Positions 1 through 8,760 of a DNA stretch of 64,000 nt are shown here, piece by piece. The stretch lies in assembly GCF_900130065.1 (NCBI RefSeq), contig NZ_FQXV01000009.1, positions 124,001 to 188,000 of the forward strand, written 5' to 3'. Under the pieces are notes generated by a model. The model was not told where the DNA came from. It did not search any database and was given only the letters and a program-made list of their open reading frames with translations. This DNA is from Sporobacter termitidis DSM 10068. GTDB taxonomy: Bacteria; Bacillota; Clostridia; Oscillospirales; Oscillospiraceae. The number at the start of each line of letters is the position of its first letter. Positions within the stretch are counted from its first letter, which is position 1. A program made the position numbers and the translations under genes.

Positions 1-1
1 C

Positions 2-2983
2 GAGATCGAGGACGAGGCGGTGCGCGCGGCGTACGGCCGCTACCTGGAGGCTCGGGACGAGGTTTACGGCGACCAGGCCGGCAGCCGGCCGAAAACGCTG
101 ATGGACCTTGCCACCATTGGCGCCAAGGTCCTTAAAAAGCGCGGCCTCCTTAAAAACATCGATATTTCGGAGGAGATCAACGCCTGCTCCATCCATGTCG
201 ACGCCGACATCAACGGCGCGGTGGAAGATTGGCTCCTCATGTTTAAAAACGAAACCCACAACCACCCGACCGAAATCGAGCCGTACGGCGGCGCCGCCAC
301 ATGCATCGGCGGCGCCATCCGGGACCCGCTCTCCGGCCGGGCGTATGTCTACCAGGCTATGCGCGTCACCGGCGCGGGCGACCCCCGGCTGCCGCAGGAA
401 ATGACGCTGCCCGGCAAGCTGCCCCAGCGGAAGCTGACGGTGACGGCCGCGCAGGGATATTCCTCCTATGGCAATCAGATCGGGCTCGCCACCGGGCTCG
501 TCCATGAGGTCTACAACCAGGGCTATATCGCCAAGCGCATGGAGATCGGCGCCGTTGTCGGCGCCGTCAGGGCGGAAAACGTCGTCCGGCTGACGCCGGT
601 GCCCGGAGACAAGGTGATCCTTCTCGGCGGGCGGACGGGACGCGACGGCATCGGCGGCGCCACCGGCTCGTCAAAAACCCACAATGACGCCTCCCTGGTG
701 ACAATGGCGTCGGAGGTGCAGAAGGGCAACGCGCCGGAGGAACGAAAGATCCAGCGCCTGTTTCTGGACCCGGACGTTACAAAAATGATCAAGAGATGCA
801 ATGATTTCGGCGCGGGCGGCGTCTCTGTGGCCATCGGCGAGCTGGCCGACGGGCTGGACATTGACCTGACTCTGGTGCGGAAAAAATACGAGGGGCTGGA
901 CGCCACCGAGATCGCCATTTCCGAGTCCCAGGAGCGCATGGCCGTGGTGGTCGCGCCCGAGAACGCCGACACCTTTGTCAAAAAAGCGGCGGCTGAGAAT
1001 CTGGAGGCGTATGTCGTGGCCGAAGTCACCGCCGACGCGCGCATGGTCATGCGCCATAACGGCGCTGTGGTGGCCGATTTAAGCCGTGCCTTCCTCTCGT
1101 CAAACGGTGCGGAAAAGCATGCCGACGCAAAGGTCGGCCAGATGGCCGCAAATACCATTGCCAGGTCCTCGGGGACATTCTCCGGCAGGCTGCGCTCCCT
1201 GGCCGCCGACCTCCGCTTCTGCTCGCAGCGCGGCTTGATGGAGCGTTTCGACAGCTCCATCGGGGCCGGCAGCGTGCTGATGCCCTATGGCGGAAAAACG
1301 CAGAAATCGCCGGTACAGGTGATGGCCGCGCTCCTGCCCGTTATGGACGGGGCGACGACGACCTGCTCCGTCATGTCCTTCGGCTTTGACTCATACCAGG
1401 CCGGAATAAATCCTTACGAGGCCGCGAAGACCGCCGTCGTCTCCTCGGTGTCCAAGCTGGTCGCCGCCGGCTGCGACCCTGACGCGGTCTACCTCACATT
1501 CCAGGAATATTTCGAGCGCCTGCGCCGGGACGCGGCGCGCTGGGGCAAGCCGTTGTCGGCCCTCCTGGGCGCGCTGGACGCGCAGCTGGGCCTGGAGCTG
1601 GCCGCCATCGGCGGCAAGGACAGCATGTCCGGCTCCTTCAACGACCTGGACGTCCCCCCTTCCCTCGTCTCCTTTGCCGTGGCGCCCAACGACGCCCGCT
1701 ATGTCATCTCCCCGGAATTCAAAGCAAGCGGCAACAGCGTCGTTCTTTTTGAAACGGGAAAAACGCTGCCCGAAACAAAACGCGTCTGGCAGCGCGTGCG
1801 GGCACTCGTTCAAGAAGGTGTCGTCATTTCCGCCTGGAGCGTCACGGAGGGCGGTATCGCGGAGGGGCTCTTTAAAATGGCCTTCGGCAACCGCCTCGGC
1901 TTTAAAGCGGATGAAACGGTGGGTCAGGACGCGCTTTTCGCCGCGCCCGTCAGCGCCATCATCGCCGAGGTCACGCGGCCCGTCCCGGAAACGCGCCTTT
2001 TGGGCAAGGTCACCGAAGCCTACGAAATCTCCGCCGGCGGCGAAGCGGCCTTTGCCGGGTCCATCCAGGAGGTCTGGGAGGGCGCCCTCGAAAGTGTTTT
2101 CCCGACGGCGGCCGGCTCTTCCGAGCCTGTTAAAGCCGTCAGCTTTACGGCCCGCCCTGCGGCCCGGACCTCCGAACGCTTTGCAAAGCCGCGCGCCGTT
2201 ATCACGGCTTTCCCCGGCACCAACTGCGAAAACGATACCGCCCGCGCCGTCCGGAATGCCGGCGGTTGCCCGGAAATCCAGATCGTCCGCAATCTTACGC
2301 CTGCGCTTTTGGCTTCGTCGGTGGAGGCTGTCGAAAAAGCCATCCGCCAGAGCCAGATCGTCATCATCCCAGGCGGCTTTTCGGGCGGTGACGAGCCGGA
2401 CGGCTCGGCCAAGTTCATCACGGCGTTTTTCCGCAATCCGCGCATCACCGACGCCGTCCACGACCTTCTGCACCGCCGGGGCGGCCTGATGCTCGGCATC
2501 TGCAACGGCTTCCAGGCGCTCATCAAGCTCGGCCTCGTGCCCTATGGGGAGATCCGGCCGACGGATGACAAGAGTCCGACGCTGACCTTTAACCTGATCG
2601 GCCGCCACCAGGCAAAATATGTGTACACGCGGATCGCCTCCGTCAATTCCCCCTGGATGAGCCTGTGCAATACGGGAGACGTGCATGCGCTGCCCGTCTC
2701 TCACGGGGAGGGCCGCTTTGTGGCCCCCGGCGACCTGCTTGAAGGCCTCGTTAAAAACGGGCAGCTCGCGACGCAGTACTGCGACGCCGGCGGTGTGCCG
2801 TCCCAGGATATCGCCGTCAACCCCAACGGCTCGCTGATGGCCGTGGAGGGCATCCTCAGCCCGGACGGCAGGGTCTTCGGGAAAATGTGCCACACCGAGC
2901 GCCGGGGCAATTACGTCGCCAAAAATATCTCCGGCGAAAAGCATCAGCCAATTTTCGAGAGCGGCGTCAAATATTTCATTTGA
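2..2983 (+). CDS. purL: Phosphoribosylformylglycinamidine synthase, large single-chain form (5' partial)
   Basis: This enzyme makes FGAM from FGAR, glutamine and ATP in de novo purine synthesis. The frame is already open at base 2, so roughly the first 250 residues of a family of about 1240 lie outside the window. The synthetase signature FKNETHNHPTE is encoded near 240-275, followed by the tandem PurM-like halves. From about 2190 a class I glutamine amidotransferase domain is fused on, with the nucleophile Cys in GICNGFQ (codon 2501-2503) and the His and Glu of SHGEGRF (2702-2710). The fused glutaminase separates it from the PurL/PurQ/PurS set of bacilli. cdd starts 32 bases downstream. Confidence 0.97.
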   Translation, partial: EIEDEAVRAAYGRYLEARDEVYGDQAGSRPKTLMDLATIGAKVLKKRGLLKNIDISEEINACSIHVDADINGAVEDWLLMFKNETHNHPTEIEPYGGAATCIGGAIRDPLSGRAYVYQAMRVTGAGDPRLPQEMTLPGKLPQRKLTVTAAQGYSSYGNQIGLATGLVHEVYNQGYIAKRMEIGAVVGAVRAENVVRLTPVPGDKVILLGGRTGRDGIGGATGSSKTHNDASLVTMASEVQKGNAPEERKIQRLFLDPDVTKMIKRCNDFGAGGVSVAIGELADGLDIDLTLVRKKYEGLDATEIAISESQERMAVVVAPENADTFVKKAAAENLEAYVVAEVTADARMVMRHNGAVVADLSRAFLSSNGAEKHADAKVGQMAANTIARSSGTFSGRLRSLAADLRFCSQRGLMERFDSSIGAGSVLMPYGGKTQKSPVQVMAALLPVMDGATTTCSVMSFGFDSYQAGINPYEAAKTAVVSSVSKLVAAGCDPDAVYLTFQEYFERLRRDAARWGKPLSALLGALDAQLGLELAAIGGKDSMSGSFNDLDVPPSLVSFAVAPNDARYVISPEFKASGNSVVLFETGKTLPETKRVWQRVRALVQEGVVISAWSVTEGGIAEGLFKMAFGNRLGFKADETVGQDALFAAPVSAIIAEVTRPVPETRLLGKVTEAYEISAGGEAAFAGSIQEVWEGALESVFPTAAGSSEPVKAVSFTARPAARTSERFAKPRAVITAFPGTNCENDTARAVRNAGGCPEIQIVRNLTPALLASSVEAVEKAIRQSQIVIIPGGFSGGDEPDGSAKFITAFFRNPRITDAVHDLLHRRGGLMLGICNGFQALIKLGLVPYGEIRPTDDKSPTLTFNLIGRHQAKYVYTRIASVNSPWMSLCNTGDVHALPVSHGEGRFVAPGDLLEGLVKNGQLATQYCDAGGVPSQDIAVNPNGSLMAVEGILSPDGRVFGKMCHTERRGNYVAKNISGEKHQPIFESGVKYFI

Positions 2984-3015
2984 TATTTGTCAATAATAGA
3001 AAGAATAGGATCATT

Positions 3016-3408
3016 ATGACAGACAGAAATCTCATCGAAAAAGCGGCGGATGCCATGAAAAACTCCTATACGCCATATTCACGCTTCCCCGTCGGGGCAG
3101 CCCTTGAATGTGACGACGGCTCCGTCTTTACAGGGAGCAAGATCGAAAACGCCGCGCTGGGGAACACGCTCTGCGCCGAGCTGTCGGCCGTGGCCGGCGC
3201 GGTCAGCGCCGGGCGGCGGAGCTTCAAACGGCTGGCCATCTACTCCGATTCCGCCAGCTACAGCGTCCCGTGCGGCACCTGCCGCCAGGTCCTTTGGGAG
3301 TTTTCGCCCGAGGTCGAGGTCCTTTGCGCCCGGTCCGACGGAAGATATGTCAGCTACCCGCTCTCGTCGCTTTTACCAGAACCTTACGGCAGGGAACAGC
3401 TGGAGTAG
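3016..3408 (+). CDS. cdd: Cytidine deaminase
   Basis: This 130-residue protein has the length of the small homotetrameric cytidine deaminases that convert cytidine and deoxycytidine to uridine and deoxyuridine in pyrimidine salvage. The zinc site is complete: Cys53 and the catalytic Glu55 in the CAE motif, and Cys86 and Cys89 in PCGTC. Having Cys rather than His at the first ligand fits the tetrameric class. The ATG at 3016 was chosen because the family aligns from MTDRNLIEKA. The longer open frame from 2887 runs inside purL. The ribosome binding site (AATAGGA) is weak, and the gene may be translated from the purL message. Confidence 0.93.
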   Translation: MTDRNLIEKAADAMKNSYTPYSRFPVGAALECDDGSVFTGSKIENAALGNTLCAELSAVAGAVSAGRRSFKRLAIYSDSASYSVPCGTCRQVLWEFSPEVEVLCARSDGRYVSYPLSSLLPEPYGREQLE

Positions 3409-3472
3409 CCGGTTGTCGGCAAATATTTACGGTTTTCTGCTGTATTTGTCATCATATTGTAACATATCCGCC

Positions 3473-3500
3473 TTTACACTTTGCACATATTTGCTATAAT
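3473..3500 (+). promoter_or_regulatory. SigA-type promoter upstream of ireB
   Basis: TTTACA at 3473-3478 and TATAAT at 3495-3500 are separated by 16 bases, and a TG sits one base upstream of the -10, which makes it an extended -10 promoter. It lies about 55 bases ahead of the ireB start, so ireB appears to have its own transcript independent of purL-cdd. Confidence 0.75.
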
Positions 3501-3556
3501 GTTTATAGTAAGAGCACGTATCCGACGATAGAAAATGTTATGGGGAGGGCTCATAG

Positions 3557-3799
3557 GTGGATGGCTATACTAGAAAATTCGATGTCGTGGATAGCAGAAC
3601 CGAAACACGTGAGATCCTGTCTTCGGTGTACGAATCGCTTCGCCTGAAGGGGTACAACCCCGTCAATCAGATCGTGGGCTACATCCTGTCGGAAGACCCC
3701 ACATATATCACCAACTACAACAACGCCCGCAGCCTGATCTGTCGCCTTGACAGAGACGAGCTGCTGCAGGAGCTTGTCAAATACTACCTCGAAAAATAA
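3557..3799 (+). CDS. ireB: IreB family regulatory phosphoprotein (UPF0297)
   Basis: This 80-residue protein matches the IreB/YrzL family, in which Enterococcus IreB is a small substrate of the PASTA Ser/Thr kinase IreK and affects cephalosporin tolerance. The family core NQIVGYILSEDPTYIT is present, as is the C-terminal RDELLQELVKYYL. A threonine lies at residue 5, near where IreB is phosphorylated. The start is GTG at 3557, behind a TGGGGAGGG ribosome binding site about 7 bases upstream. In many Firmicutes ireB is followed by ruvX and yrzB, but here it is a single gene ended by a hairpin. No kinase or phosphatase partner is in the window. Confidence 0.9.
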   Translation: MDGYTRKFDVVDSRTETREILSSVYESLRLKGYNPVNQIVGYILSEDPTYITNYNNARSLICRLDRDELLQELVKYYLEK

Positions 3800-3830
3800 G
3801 CGGGGCGCGTTTTCTTCAGTGCTGAGATTC

Positions 3831-3873
3831 CAACAGCCGGCACAACATCATGTGTGCCGGCTGTTGTTATTTT
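3831..3873 (+). terminator. Rho-independent terminator after ireB
   Basis: A perfect 14-bp stem (CAACAGCCGGCACA at 3831-3844 with TGTGCCGGCTGTTG at 3853-3866) has an 8-base loop and is followed by TTATTTTC. It isolates ireB from the next gene, which has its own promoter. Confidence 0.9.
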
Positions 3874-3973
3874 CAATATTTTGTTCCTTTTTGTCGTTTG
3901 TAAATAACGTTAATCTTTTCTCTGCCATATGACGGCTAAATTGTATGATTTGACCGTTTTTTCCTTTTTTACG

Positions 3974-4002
3974 TTGACAACAGGGAAACAATGTGTTACA
4001 AT
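3974..4002 (+). promoter_or_regulatory. Strong SigA-type promoter for the gene at 4032
   Basis: TTGACA at 3974-3979 and TACAAT at 3997-4002 have an ideal 17-base spacer, with an extended -10 TG at 3994-3995. The predicted transcription start near 4009 leaves a short leader that contains the ribosome binding site AGGAGGGGG. Confidence 0.85.
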
Positions 4003-4031
4003 TTCGTTACAATAGTAGGAGGGGGCACACT

Positions 4032-4334
4032 ATGTCCACAGTTGCGACAGAAACTGGAAATTTACTGGAGTATAAAGGTCATCCTTTAAGAAGGAAGGAT
4101 AATCTTATCTATTACGGTAGCATGGCCGACAAATATATCATCATGATGCAGGTCATCGAGATGAAAAAGGTCAAAGATATGGACGTGGCCACAAAGGTCG
4201 CCGTCCAGCTTCAGCTGACGGATCCCAATCTGAAGTCCCGCGACAGGGTCGTCAAGAAAAGCGAAAAGAGCAGCTTATACGCGGCGATTGACGTTGCCGC
4301 CGTCTGGCTCGACAGAGCGCTGAACTCCAAGTAA
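4032..4334 (+). CDS. Conserved small cytoplasmic protein of unknown function
   Basis: I do not recognise a named family for this 100-residue protein. It has no signal peptide or membrane segment. It is rich in Lys, Met and Val, with a central segment (YYGSMADKYIIMMQVIEMKK) followed by a basic stretch and an Ala-rich end. The ATG at 4032 is preceded by a near-consensus AGGAGGGGG and a strong promoter, so it is very probably a real, well expressed gene. It is followed after 21 bases by the NlpC/P60 gene with no terminator between, so the two are likely co-transcribed. Confidence 0.75.
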   Translation: MSTVATETGNLLEYKGHPLRRKDNLIYYGSMADKYIIMMQVIEMKKVKDMDVATKVAVQLQLTDPNLKSRDRVVKKSEKSSLYAAIDVAAVWLDRALNSK

Positions 4335-4355
4335 TTCCCGAAAGGAGTGATCCAC

Positions 4356-5300
4356 TTGAGGTTCTTGCGAAAGATATTTGCCGTACTCATCGTTTTTTCG
4401 TTTGTGGTTTCGGCACTGTACATATCAGCCTCGGCGGCGGGCAGCATTGCCTACGGCGCCGCCACGGTCGGAGCAACCTCTCTGAATATCCGATCCGGGC
4501 CCGATACGACGTATCCCATCGTTGAAACGGTGCCTCAGAACGAAAAAATCGTTATTCTGGAACAGACGAACGATTACTGGTACCATGTGACCTACAACGG
4601 CGCCACGGGATACGTGGCCACTCTCTATCTGATGAACGTACTCACCGCGGAGAATTTCACCGCCGCGGGAAAGCTCGCAGGAGACGACGTCTTTATGCGC
4701 AGCGGGCCGGCCACATCGTCCGGTTCCCTAGGCACCCTTGACGCCGGCACCGTCGTAAACATCATCGGCATCAACAGCGGCTGGTACAAGGTCAATTACG
4801 GGGGCAAAACAGGATATATCCGCTCAGATTTCATTGCCCTTATCTCCGACGATCAGGTAAGCTCGCCGTCCCCGGCTGCAACAGCCGTCACCACGACGCC
4901 CCTGTTCACAGGAGAGCTGACGCAGGGCCAGCAGCTTGTCAACTTCGCGCTCCAGTTCGTCGGCGGCAGCTACGTTTACGGCGGCGCGTCGCCGTCCACC
5001 GGCTTTGACTGCTCCGGCTTTGTTTATTATGTTTTCGGTCATTATGATTATGATCTCACACGCTCGGCCTCCAGTCAGTACGCCAATAACGGCAGCGCCA
5101 TTTCAAAAAGTGACCTGCAGCCGGGCGATCTCGTCTTCTTCTCTTCCAACGGCGGCTACAGCGTGACGCATGTGGGCATCTACATCGGCAACAGCCAATT
5201 CGTCCACGCCTCCAGCCCGAAGGTCGGCGTCGTCGTCTCCGATCTGAACAGCGGCTACTACTTAAACGCCTGGTACGGCGCAAAGCGCATCCTGTCCTAG
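4356..5300 (+). CDS. Secreted SH3b-SH3b-NlpC/P60 peptidoglycan endopeptidase
   Basis: This is a 314-residue exported cell-wall hydrolase. A signal peptide covers about residues 1-28 (basic start, hydrophobic core, Ala-rich end). Two bacterial SH3 domains follow at about 35-92 and 105-160; each has the TSLNIRSGP / DVFMRSGP type start and a YVATLYL / YIRSDFI type end. After a Ser/Pro/Thr linker, the NlpC/P60 domain (about 190-314) carries the catalytic Cys219 in FDCSGF and His272 in THVGIYIG, with His284 as the likely third polar residue. Such enzymes cut stem-peptide bonds in murein. The start is TTG at 4356, eight bases after AGGAG; the GTG at 4347 overlaps that site and is unlikely. Confidence 0.9.
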   Translation: MRFLRKIFAVLIVFSFVVSALYISASAAGSIAYGAATVGATSLNIRSGPDTTYPIVETVPQNEKIVILEQTNDYWYHVTYNGATGYVATLYLMNVLTAENFTAAGKLAGDDVFMRSGPATSSGSLGTLDAGTVVNIIGINSGWYKVNYGGKTGYIRSDFIALISDDQVSSPSPAATAVTTTPLFTGELTQGQQLVNFALQFVGGSYVYGGASPSTGFDCSGFVYYVFGHYDYDLTRSASSQYANNGSAISKSDLQPGDLVFFSSNGGYSVTHVGIYIGNSQFVHASSPKVGVVVSDLNSGYYLNAWYGAKRILS

Positions 5301-5330
5301 CCGGCAATTTCTCGAAAAACTCAAAAAGAG

Positions 5331-5370
5331 AGCGGCGCATACTTTAATCGTATGCGCCGCTCATTTTCAT
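5331..5370. terminator. Bidirectional terminator between the wall hydrolase and acpP
   Basis: A perfect 12-bp stem (AGCGGCGCATAC at 5331-5342, GTATGCGCCGCT at 5350-5361) with a 7-base loop lies between two convergent genes. T-rich sequence follows on the + strand (CATTTTCATTT), and the A-run upstream gives a T-run on the - strand, so it can serve both. Confidence 0.85.
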
Positions 5371-5384
5371 TTATATCCCTGCTG

Positions 5385-5624
5385 TCAGGCGTTCTTATCC
5401 AGCATGCTCTCTATAAAAGCGGTAATCTCCCCGACCGTTTTATACGCGTAGATGGACTCATCCGTGATGACGATGCCGAATTCCTCTTCCAGCATCATGA
5501 TCATCTCCACCAGGTCCAGCGAATCGGCACCGAGATCGCCTGCGATATCCGTCTCCCTGGTGATCTTGTCGATATCCGTGTCGAACTGCGAGGCCAGGAG
5601 CTCTTTTACTTTGTCATATACCAT
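5385..5624 (-). CDS. acpP: Acyl carrier protein
   Basis: This 79-residue acidic protein is the carrier of growing acyl chains in type II fatty acid synthesis. The phosphopantetheine attachment site is Ser35 in GADSLDLVEM, the typical DSL motif, and the helix pattern and length match AcpP. It sits 25 bases downstream of jag on the same strand, so it is probably the last gene of the rpmH-rnpA-yidD-yidC-jag transcript. No other fab gene is nearby, so it could be either the housekeeping ACP or a second one. Confidence 0.93.
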   Translation of the reverse strand: MVYDKVKELLASQFDTDIDKITRETDIAGDLGADSLDLVEMIMMLEEEFGIVITDESIYAYKTVGEITAFIESMLDKNA

Positions 5625-5649
5625 GTGTCAGTTTTCCCCTTATGTGTTT

Positions 5650-6327
5650 TCAATGCCACTCTTTGTAGTTCGGCGCCGGGGAGGACGCGTTCGGCCCGGC
5701 TTTGTGCTCATATGCCACGACGATGCGGCGGTTCGGCTCCGTGCCAATGGAATAAGTCGTGACGTTTTCGTAGTCCTGCAGAGCGGTGTGGATGATATGG
5801 CGCTCGTAGGAATTCATCGGCTCCAGCGTCATATTCCTGCGGTATTTGATGACCTTGGAAGCGACCTTTTCGGCCAGGTGCTCCAGCGCCTCGTTGCGGC
5901 GCTCCCTGTAATTCTCCGTATCGACGTTGACGCGCACGCGCCCCGACAGGCCGCGGTTGACGACATAATTGGTCAAATGCTGAATGGCATCCAGTGTTTC
6001 ACCCCGCCGGCCGATGAGTGCGCCCGGGTCCTCTCCGGTGAGGTTGACGGAAATCACGCCGTCGGCTTCTTTGATCTCCGGCGTCGCCTTAACACCCATA
6101 CGCAGGAACAAACCGGTCAGAAACTTTTCAACGCGTTCGGCGTGCGTCTCGTCGCACTCATATGAAACCCGGATGACCGCGGGCGTGCTTTTAAGCCCGA
6201 GGAATCCCGCCTTTGCCTGCTGGATGATCTCCACAGAGACCTCGTCTCTCATCAGTCCCAGCTGACCGAGCGCCGTCTGGATGGCGTCTTCTTCGCTTTT
6301 TCCGGACACTTCAATTGATTTCAACAT
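5650..6327 (-). CDS. jag: Jag/KhpB RNA-binding protein (SpoIIIJ-associated)
   Basis: This 225-residue protein has the full Jag architecture. A Jag-N domain covers about residues 1-50 (MLKSIEVSGKSEEDAI with the GFLG turn). A KH domain at about 75-150 carries the RNA-binding GRRG loop at 106-109. An R3H domain at about 155-222 carries the paired Arg176 and His180 in SYERHIIH. In pneumococcus KhpB pairs with KhpA and binds RNA to tune cell elongation. It lies downstream of yidC as in most Firmicutes. The ATG at 6327 is preferred because it is 9 bases after AAAGGAG; the ATG at 6336 directly abuts that site. Confidence 0.92.
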   Translation of the reverse strand: MLKSIEVSGKSEEDAIQTALGQLGLMRDEVSVEIIQQAKAGFLGLKSTPAVIRVSYECDETHAERVEKFLTGLFLRMGVKATPEIKEADGVISVNLTGEDPGALIGRRGETLDAIQHLTNYVVNRGLSGRVRVNVDTENYRERRNEALEHLAEKVASKVIKYRRNMTLEPMNSYERHIIHTALQDYENVTTYSIGTEPNRRIVVAYEHKAGPNASSPAPNYKEWH

Positions 6328-6470
6328 TCCGGTCATCTCCTTTATAAGAGGGAAGCCCTGGCTCCGCCTCGAATCTTTATCGTGCGATGCAAGATGATCA
6401 GCCGGCCCTTATTGCCTGCGGCTCCAGGCCGCCGCGCCGCGAGTGGGTTCGAGTGCTGCGGTCCCCCCTG

Positions 6471-7784
6471 TTATTCCTGTTCCGGGTCGTCCTCGTCGTC
6501 CGCCGGGCCGTCGGCTTCTTCAACCGTGAGGTCGCCGTCGTCCGGCGCGTCTGCCGCCTCGATTTCGGCCGGCTCCTCGCGGGCGGCCGGCTCTGCCGGC
6601 TCTTCTTCCGGCGTGTTACCGTCGGCCTCGCCGTCGAACCGCTCGGGGTCGTAGGCACGGCCTCTGGCATACCGGCGCGTTTCAATGCGGCCCGGCTCGT
6701 CCTTTACCTCGGGAGGCGCGTTCTTTTTCTCCCATTCAACGGATTTTTCCAGCTGCTCCTGCCGCTCGGCCTTCTGCTGCTTCTTCTTGGAGGTATTCCG
6801 GTTGACCTCCGTCTTATTCTCAAGCTTTTTGCGCTCGGTCTCGATCCTTTTGGCTTCCATCTCCGCCTCTCTGACGCGCTGCTGCTCGAGCTTGACCGCG
6901 TCCTCGGCGTCCATGATCCTTGTATATCTCTTTGTCAGATAAACATCCTGAACAACGGAAAGCACCGTCTGGGCGATCATATATACGCCGATGGCGCCGG
7001 GCATGGAGAAACCGAAGAAAATACTGATCAGCGGCATCATCAGCATCATGGATTTCGTGGAGGACTGCTGCTGCGCGTTGCCCTGCACGGGGTTGATCTG
7101 CATGCTGACTTTTGAGGAGAAGTATGCCAGAACACCGGAGATGATCGGCAGGAGGAACAGCAGGAGTCCGGGAACCCAGACGCTGGGATCGGACCAGTTC
7201 GCCTTCCATAAAAACTGCCAGTCCGGCTGCTGACCCAGGTCCACGCCCAGGAAGTGATAGTCGATCTGGTGCAGCTTGTCGCTGAGCTGCTGGAAGGCGT
7301 TAAAATGCTCCGGCCTGGAAATGAACTCCGCCTGGTGGATTTCAAGATACGTCCCATTAGCCGTCGGGCCGCCCAATTGTTCAAGCAGCTTATAAATCGC
7401 GCCGTCCGGAGCGGCCAGAAGCGCCTTGGGAACGCCCATCATGGTGGTCAGCGGCTGACGGATGGCATAGAAAAGGGCGATGATGATCGGGAACGGTAAA
7501 AGGGACCAGAGACAGCCCGACATGGGATTGATCTTTTCTTCCCGGTAGAGCTTGGCCACCTCTTCGTTATATTTCTGCTTGTTGGCCCCGTGCTTTTTTT
7601 CAAGCTCCTTCATTTTCGGCTGCAGCCGGCTTGTCCGCATCATACTGTGCTTGGACTTTGCCTGGAACGGCAGCAGGATGAGTTTGACAACGAGCGCGAA
7701 GATAATCACAGCAAGACCGTAGCTTTTGGTGAACTCATAGAGGACCATCATGAGCCAGCCAAACGGTTTTGTTATAAAGTCCAT
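6471..7784 (-). CDS. yidC: Membrane protein insertase YidC/SpoIIIJ with long acidic tail
   Basis: This 437-residue protein is a YidC/Oxa1 insertase, which places membrane proteins in the bilayer alone or with Sec. The conserved five-helix core is visible: a first helix ending in LILLPFQAKSKHSMMR, then the coiled-coil hairpin LQPKMKELEKKHG, a second helix (LLPFPIIIALFYAIR), and paired helices near residues 215-290. No lipobox Cys is found, so the N terminus is not a lipoprotein as in SpoIIIJ. Beyond about residue 300 there is an unusual charged tail: a Lys/Glu-rich coiled coil and then about 60 residues rich in Glu, Asp, Ala and Pro. It lies 53 bases after yidD. Confidence 0.93.
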   Translation of the reverse strand: MDFITKPFGWLMMVLYEFTKSYGLAVIIFALVVKLILLPFQAKSKHSMMRTSRLQPKMKELEKKHGANKQKYNEEVAKLYREEKINPMSGCLWSLLPFPIIIALFYAIRQPLTTMMGVPKALLAAPDGAIYKLLEQLGGPTANGTYLEIHQAEFISRPEHFNAFQQLSDKLHQIDYHFLGVDLGQQPDWQFLWKANWSDPSVWVPGLLLFLLPIISGVLAYFSSKVSMQINPVQGNAQQQSSTKSMMLMMPLISIFFGFSMPGAIGVYMIAQTVLSVVQDVYLTKRYTRIMDAEDAVKLEQQRVREAEMEAKRIETERKKLENKTEVNRNTSKKKQQKAERQEQLEKSVEWEKKNAPPEVKDEPGRIETRRYARGRAYDPERFDGEADGNTPEEEPAEPAAREEPAEIEAADAPDDGDLTVEEADGPADDEDDPEQE

Positions 7785-7837
7785 ACTATCTCCAATCTGT
7801 ATAAAACAAAGAACGGCTTGAGAATTTTCGTTCCTTG

Positions 7838-8047
7838 CTAGGGTACGGGGTCATAGCCGCCTTTATGAAAAGGGTGACATTTTGAAAGTCTCTTGACAGC
7901 CAGCCACGTGCCCTTCAAAGCGCCGTACTTTTCAATCGCCTCCAGCGCGTAGGCCGAGCAGGTCGGCACAAACCGGCAGGACGGCTTCGTCAGGGGCGAT
8001 ATATATTTTCTGTAAAACTTGACGGCGGCAATCAAAATTTTTTTCAT
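7838..8047 (-). CDS. yidD: Membrane protein insertion efficiency factor YidD
   Basis: This 69-residue protein matches YidD, a small amphipathic membrane-associated factor that helps YidC-dependent insertion. The family signature [20 protein letters not shown] is present with Cys24 and Cys30, and a third conserved Cys57 lies in [14 protein letters not shown]. Its start codon overlaps the rnpA stop codon (ATGA), so the two are translationally coupled. Confidence 0.95.
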   Translation of the reverse strand: MKKILIAAVKFYRKYISPLTKPSCRFVPTCSAYALEAIEKYGALKGTWLAVKRLSKCHPFHKGGYDPVP

Positions 8048-8388
8048 TTCTCGGCAGCGCGGAGGCCCAGCCTTCCCATAAGGCTCAGCAAATCCGCTTC
8101 AAGCGCGTGATAAGTCGCGAACCTGCTTTTTGTCCGCGCGACAATGACAATATCGAATCCGGGGATGAGCTTATCTTCATTCAGGCGGTAAATCTCCTTA
8201 AAGCGGCGCCGTATCCTGTTTCGCTGCACCGCCTTGCCGATTTTTGTGCTGACGGTCAGCCCCAGCTTATTCATGGAGCCTTTGTTTTTACGGCAGTAGA
8301 CGACGGCGTACTGGGAAGCGGCGCTCCTGCCTTTGGTATAGAGCCGCCTGAATTCGTAATTGTTTTTTAAGGAAGTTGAATACCTCAA
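8044..8388 (-). CDS. rnpA: Ribonuclease P protein component
   Basis: This 114-residue basic protein is the protein subunit of RNase P, which matures the 5' ends of tRNAs together with its RNA. The signature RNRIRR lies at residues 56-61 within [17 protein letters not shown], and the N-terminal [11 protein letters not shown] is also typical. The start is TTG at 8388, five bases after AGGAG. It follows rpmH with a stable hairpin in between and overlaps yidD by four bases. Confidence 0.95.
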   Translation of the reverse strand: MRYSTSLKNNYEFRRLYTKGRSAASQYAVVYCRKNKGSMNKLGLTVSTKIGKAVQRNRIRRRFKEIYRLNEDKLIPGFDIVIVARTKSRFATYHALEADLLSLMGRLGLRAAEK

Positions 8389-8410
8389 CGGTTCTCCTTC
8401 TCAAACAGCC

Positions 8411-8433
8411 TTAGGGCGGATACACCGCCCTAA
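8411..8433. other. Stable hairpin between rpmH and rnpA
   Basis: A perfect 9-bp inverted repeat (TTAGGGCGG at 8411-8419 and CCGCCCTAA at 8425-8433) with a 5-base loop lies between the two genes. On the transcribed (-) strand the T-run precedes rather than follows the stem, so it is not a standard terminator. It may be an RNA processing or stability element that lets rpmH be expressed above rnpA. Confidence 0.6.
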
Positions 8434-8461
8434 AAAACAATTTAACACTCTGCGCGCATGA

Positions 8462-8596
8462 TCACGCGGAGAGCTTTGCTCTGCCCTTCGCGCGGCGGCG
8501 GGCGAGAACCTTGCGGCCGTTTTTCGTCGACATTCTCTTGCGGAATCCATGCTCCTTCGAGCGCTGACGTTTTTTGGGCTGGTATGTTCTGATCAT
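8462..8596 (-). CDS. rpmH: 50S ribosomal protein L34
   Basis: This 44-residue, extremely basic protein begins [20 protein letters not shown] and ends [12 protein letters not shown], which is the L34 pattern over its full length. The ATG at 8596 is preceded by a consensus AAGGAGG with 5 bases of spacing. It heads the rpmH-rnpA-yidD-yidC-jag module. In most Firmicutes dnaA is divergent from this gene next to the replication origin. Here the upstream neighbour is a U32 family gene and no dnaA is present. Confidence 0.97.
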   Translation of the reverse strand: MIRTYQPKKRQRSKEHGFRKRMSTKNGRKVLARRRAKGRAKLSA

Positions 8597-8760
8597 CGTG
8601 GCACCTCCTTAAGTGAAAAGCACAGCAAAAGCCGTTTGCGGCGCTGGTAGCATGTCCCGTTTGGACATTCATATAAAGTATTGCACAATAACTTGGCGCA
8701 ATACGCGCATCGCCGCCACCCGGGATTTGCCCCGGCAATAATGCTCCGATGCGGAAACTC

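Noticed and set aside
1391-2944. Long open frame of 517 codons on the - strand inside purL
   Set aside because: It is an antisense shadow of a GC-rich gene with low-complexity Arg/Gly/Ala composition and no family motif.
8411-8433. Terminator between rpmH and rnpA
   Set aside because: The T-run lies on the 5' side of the stem in the transcribed strand, so it does not fit intrinsic termination.
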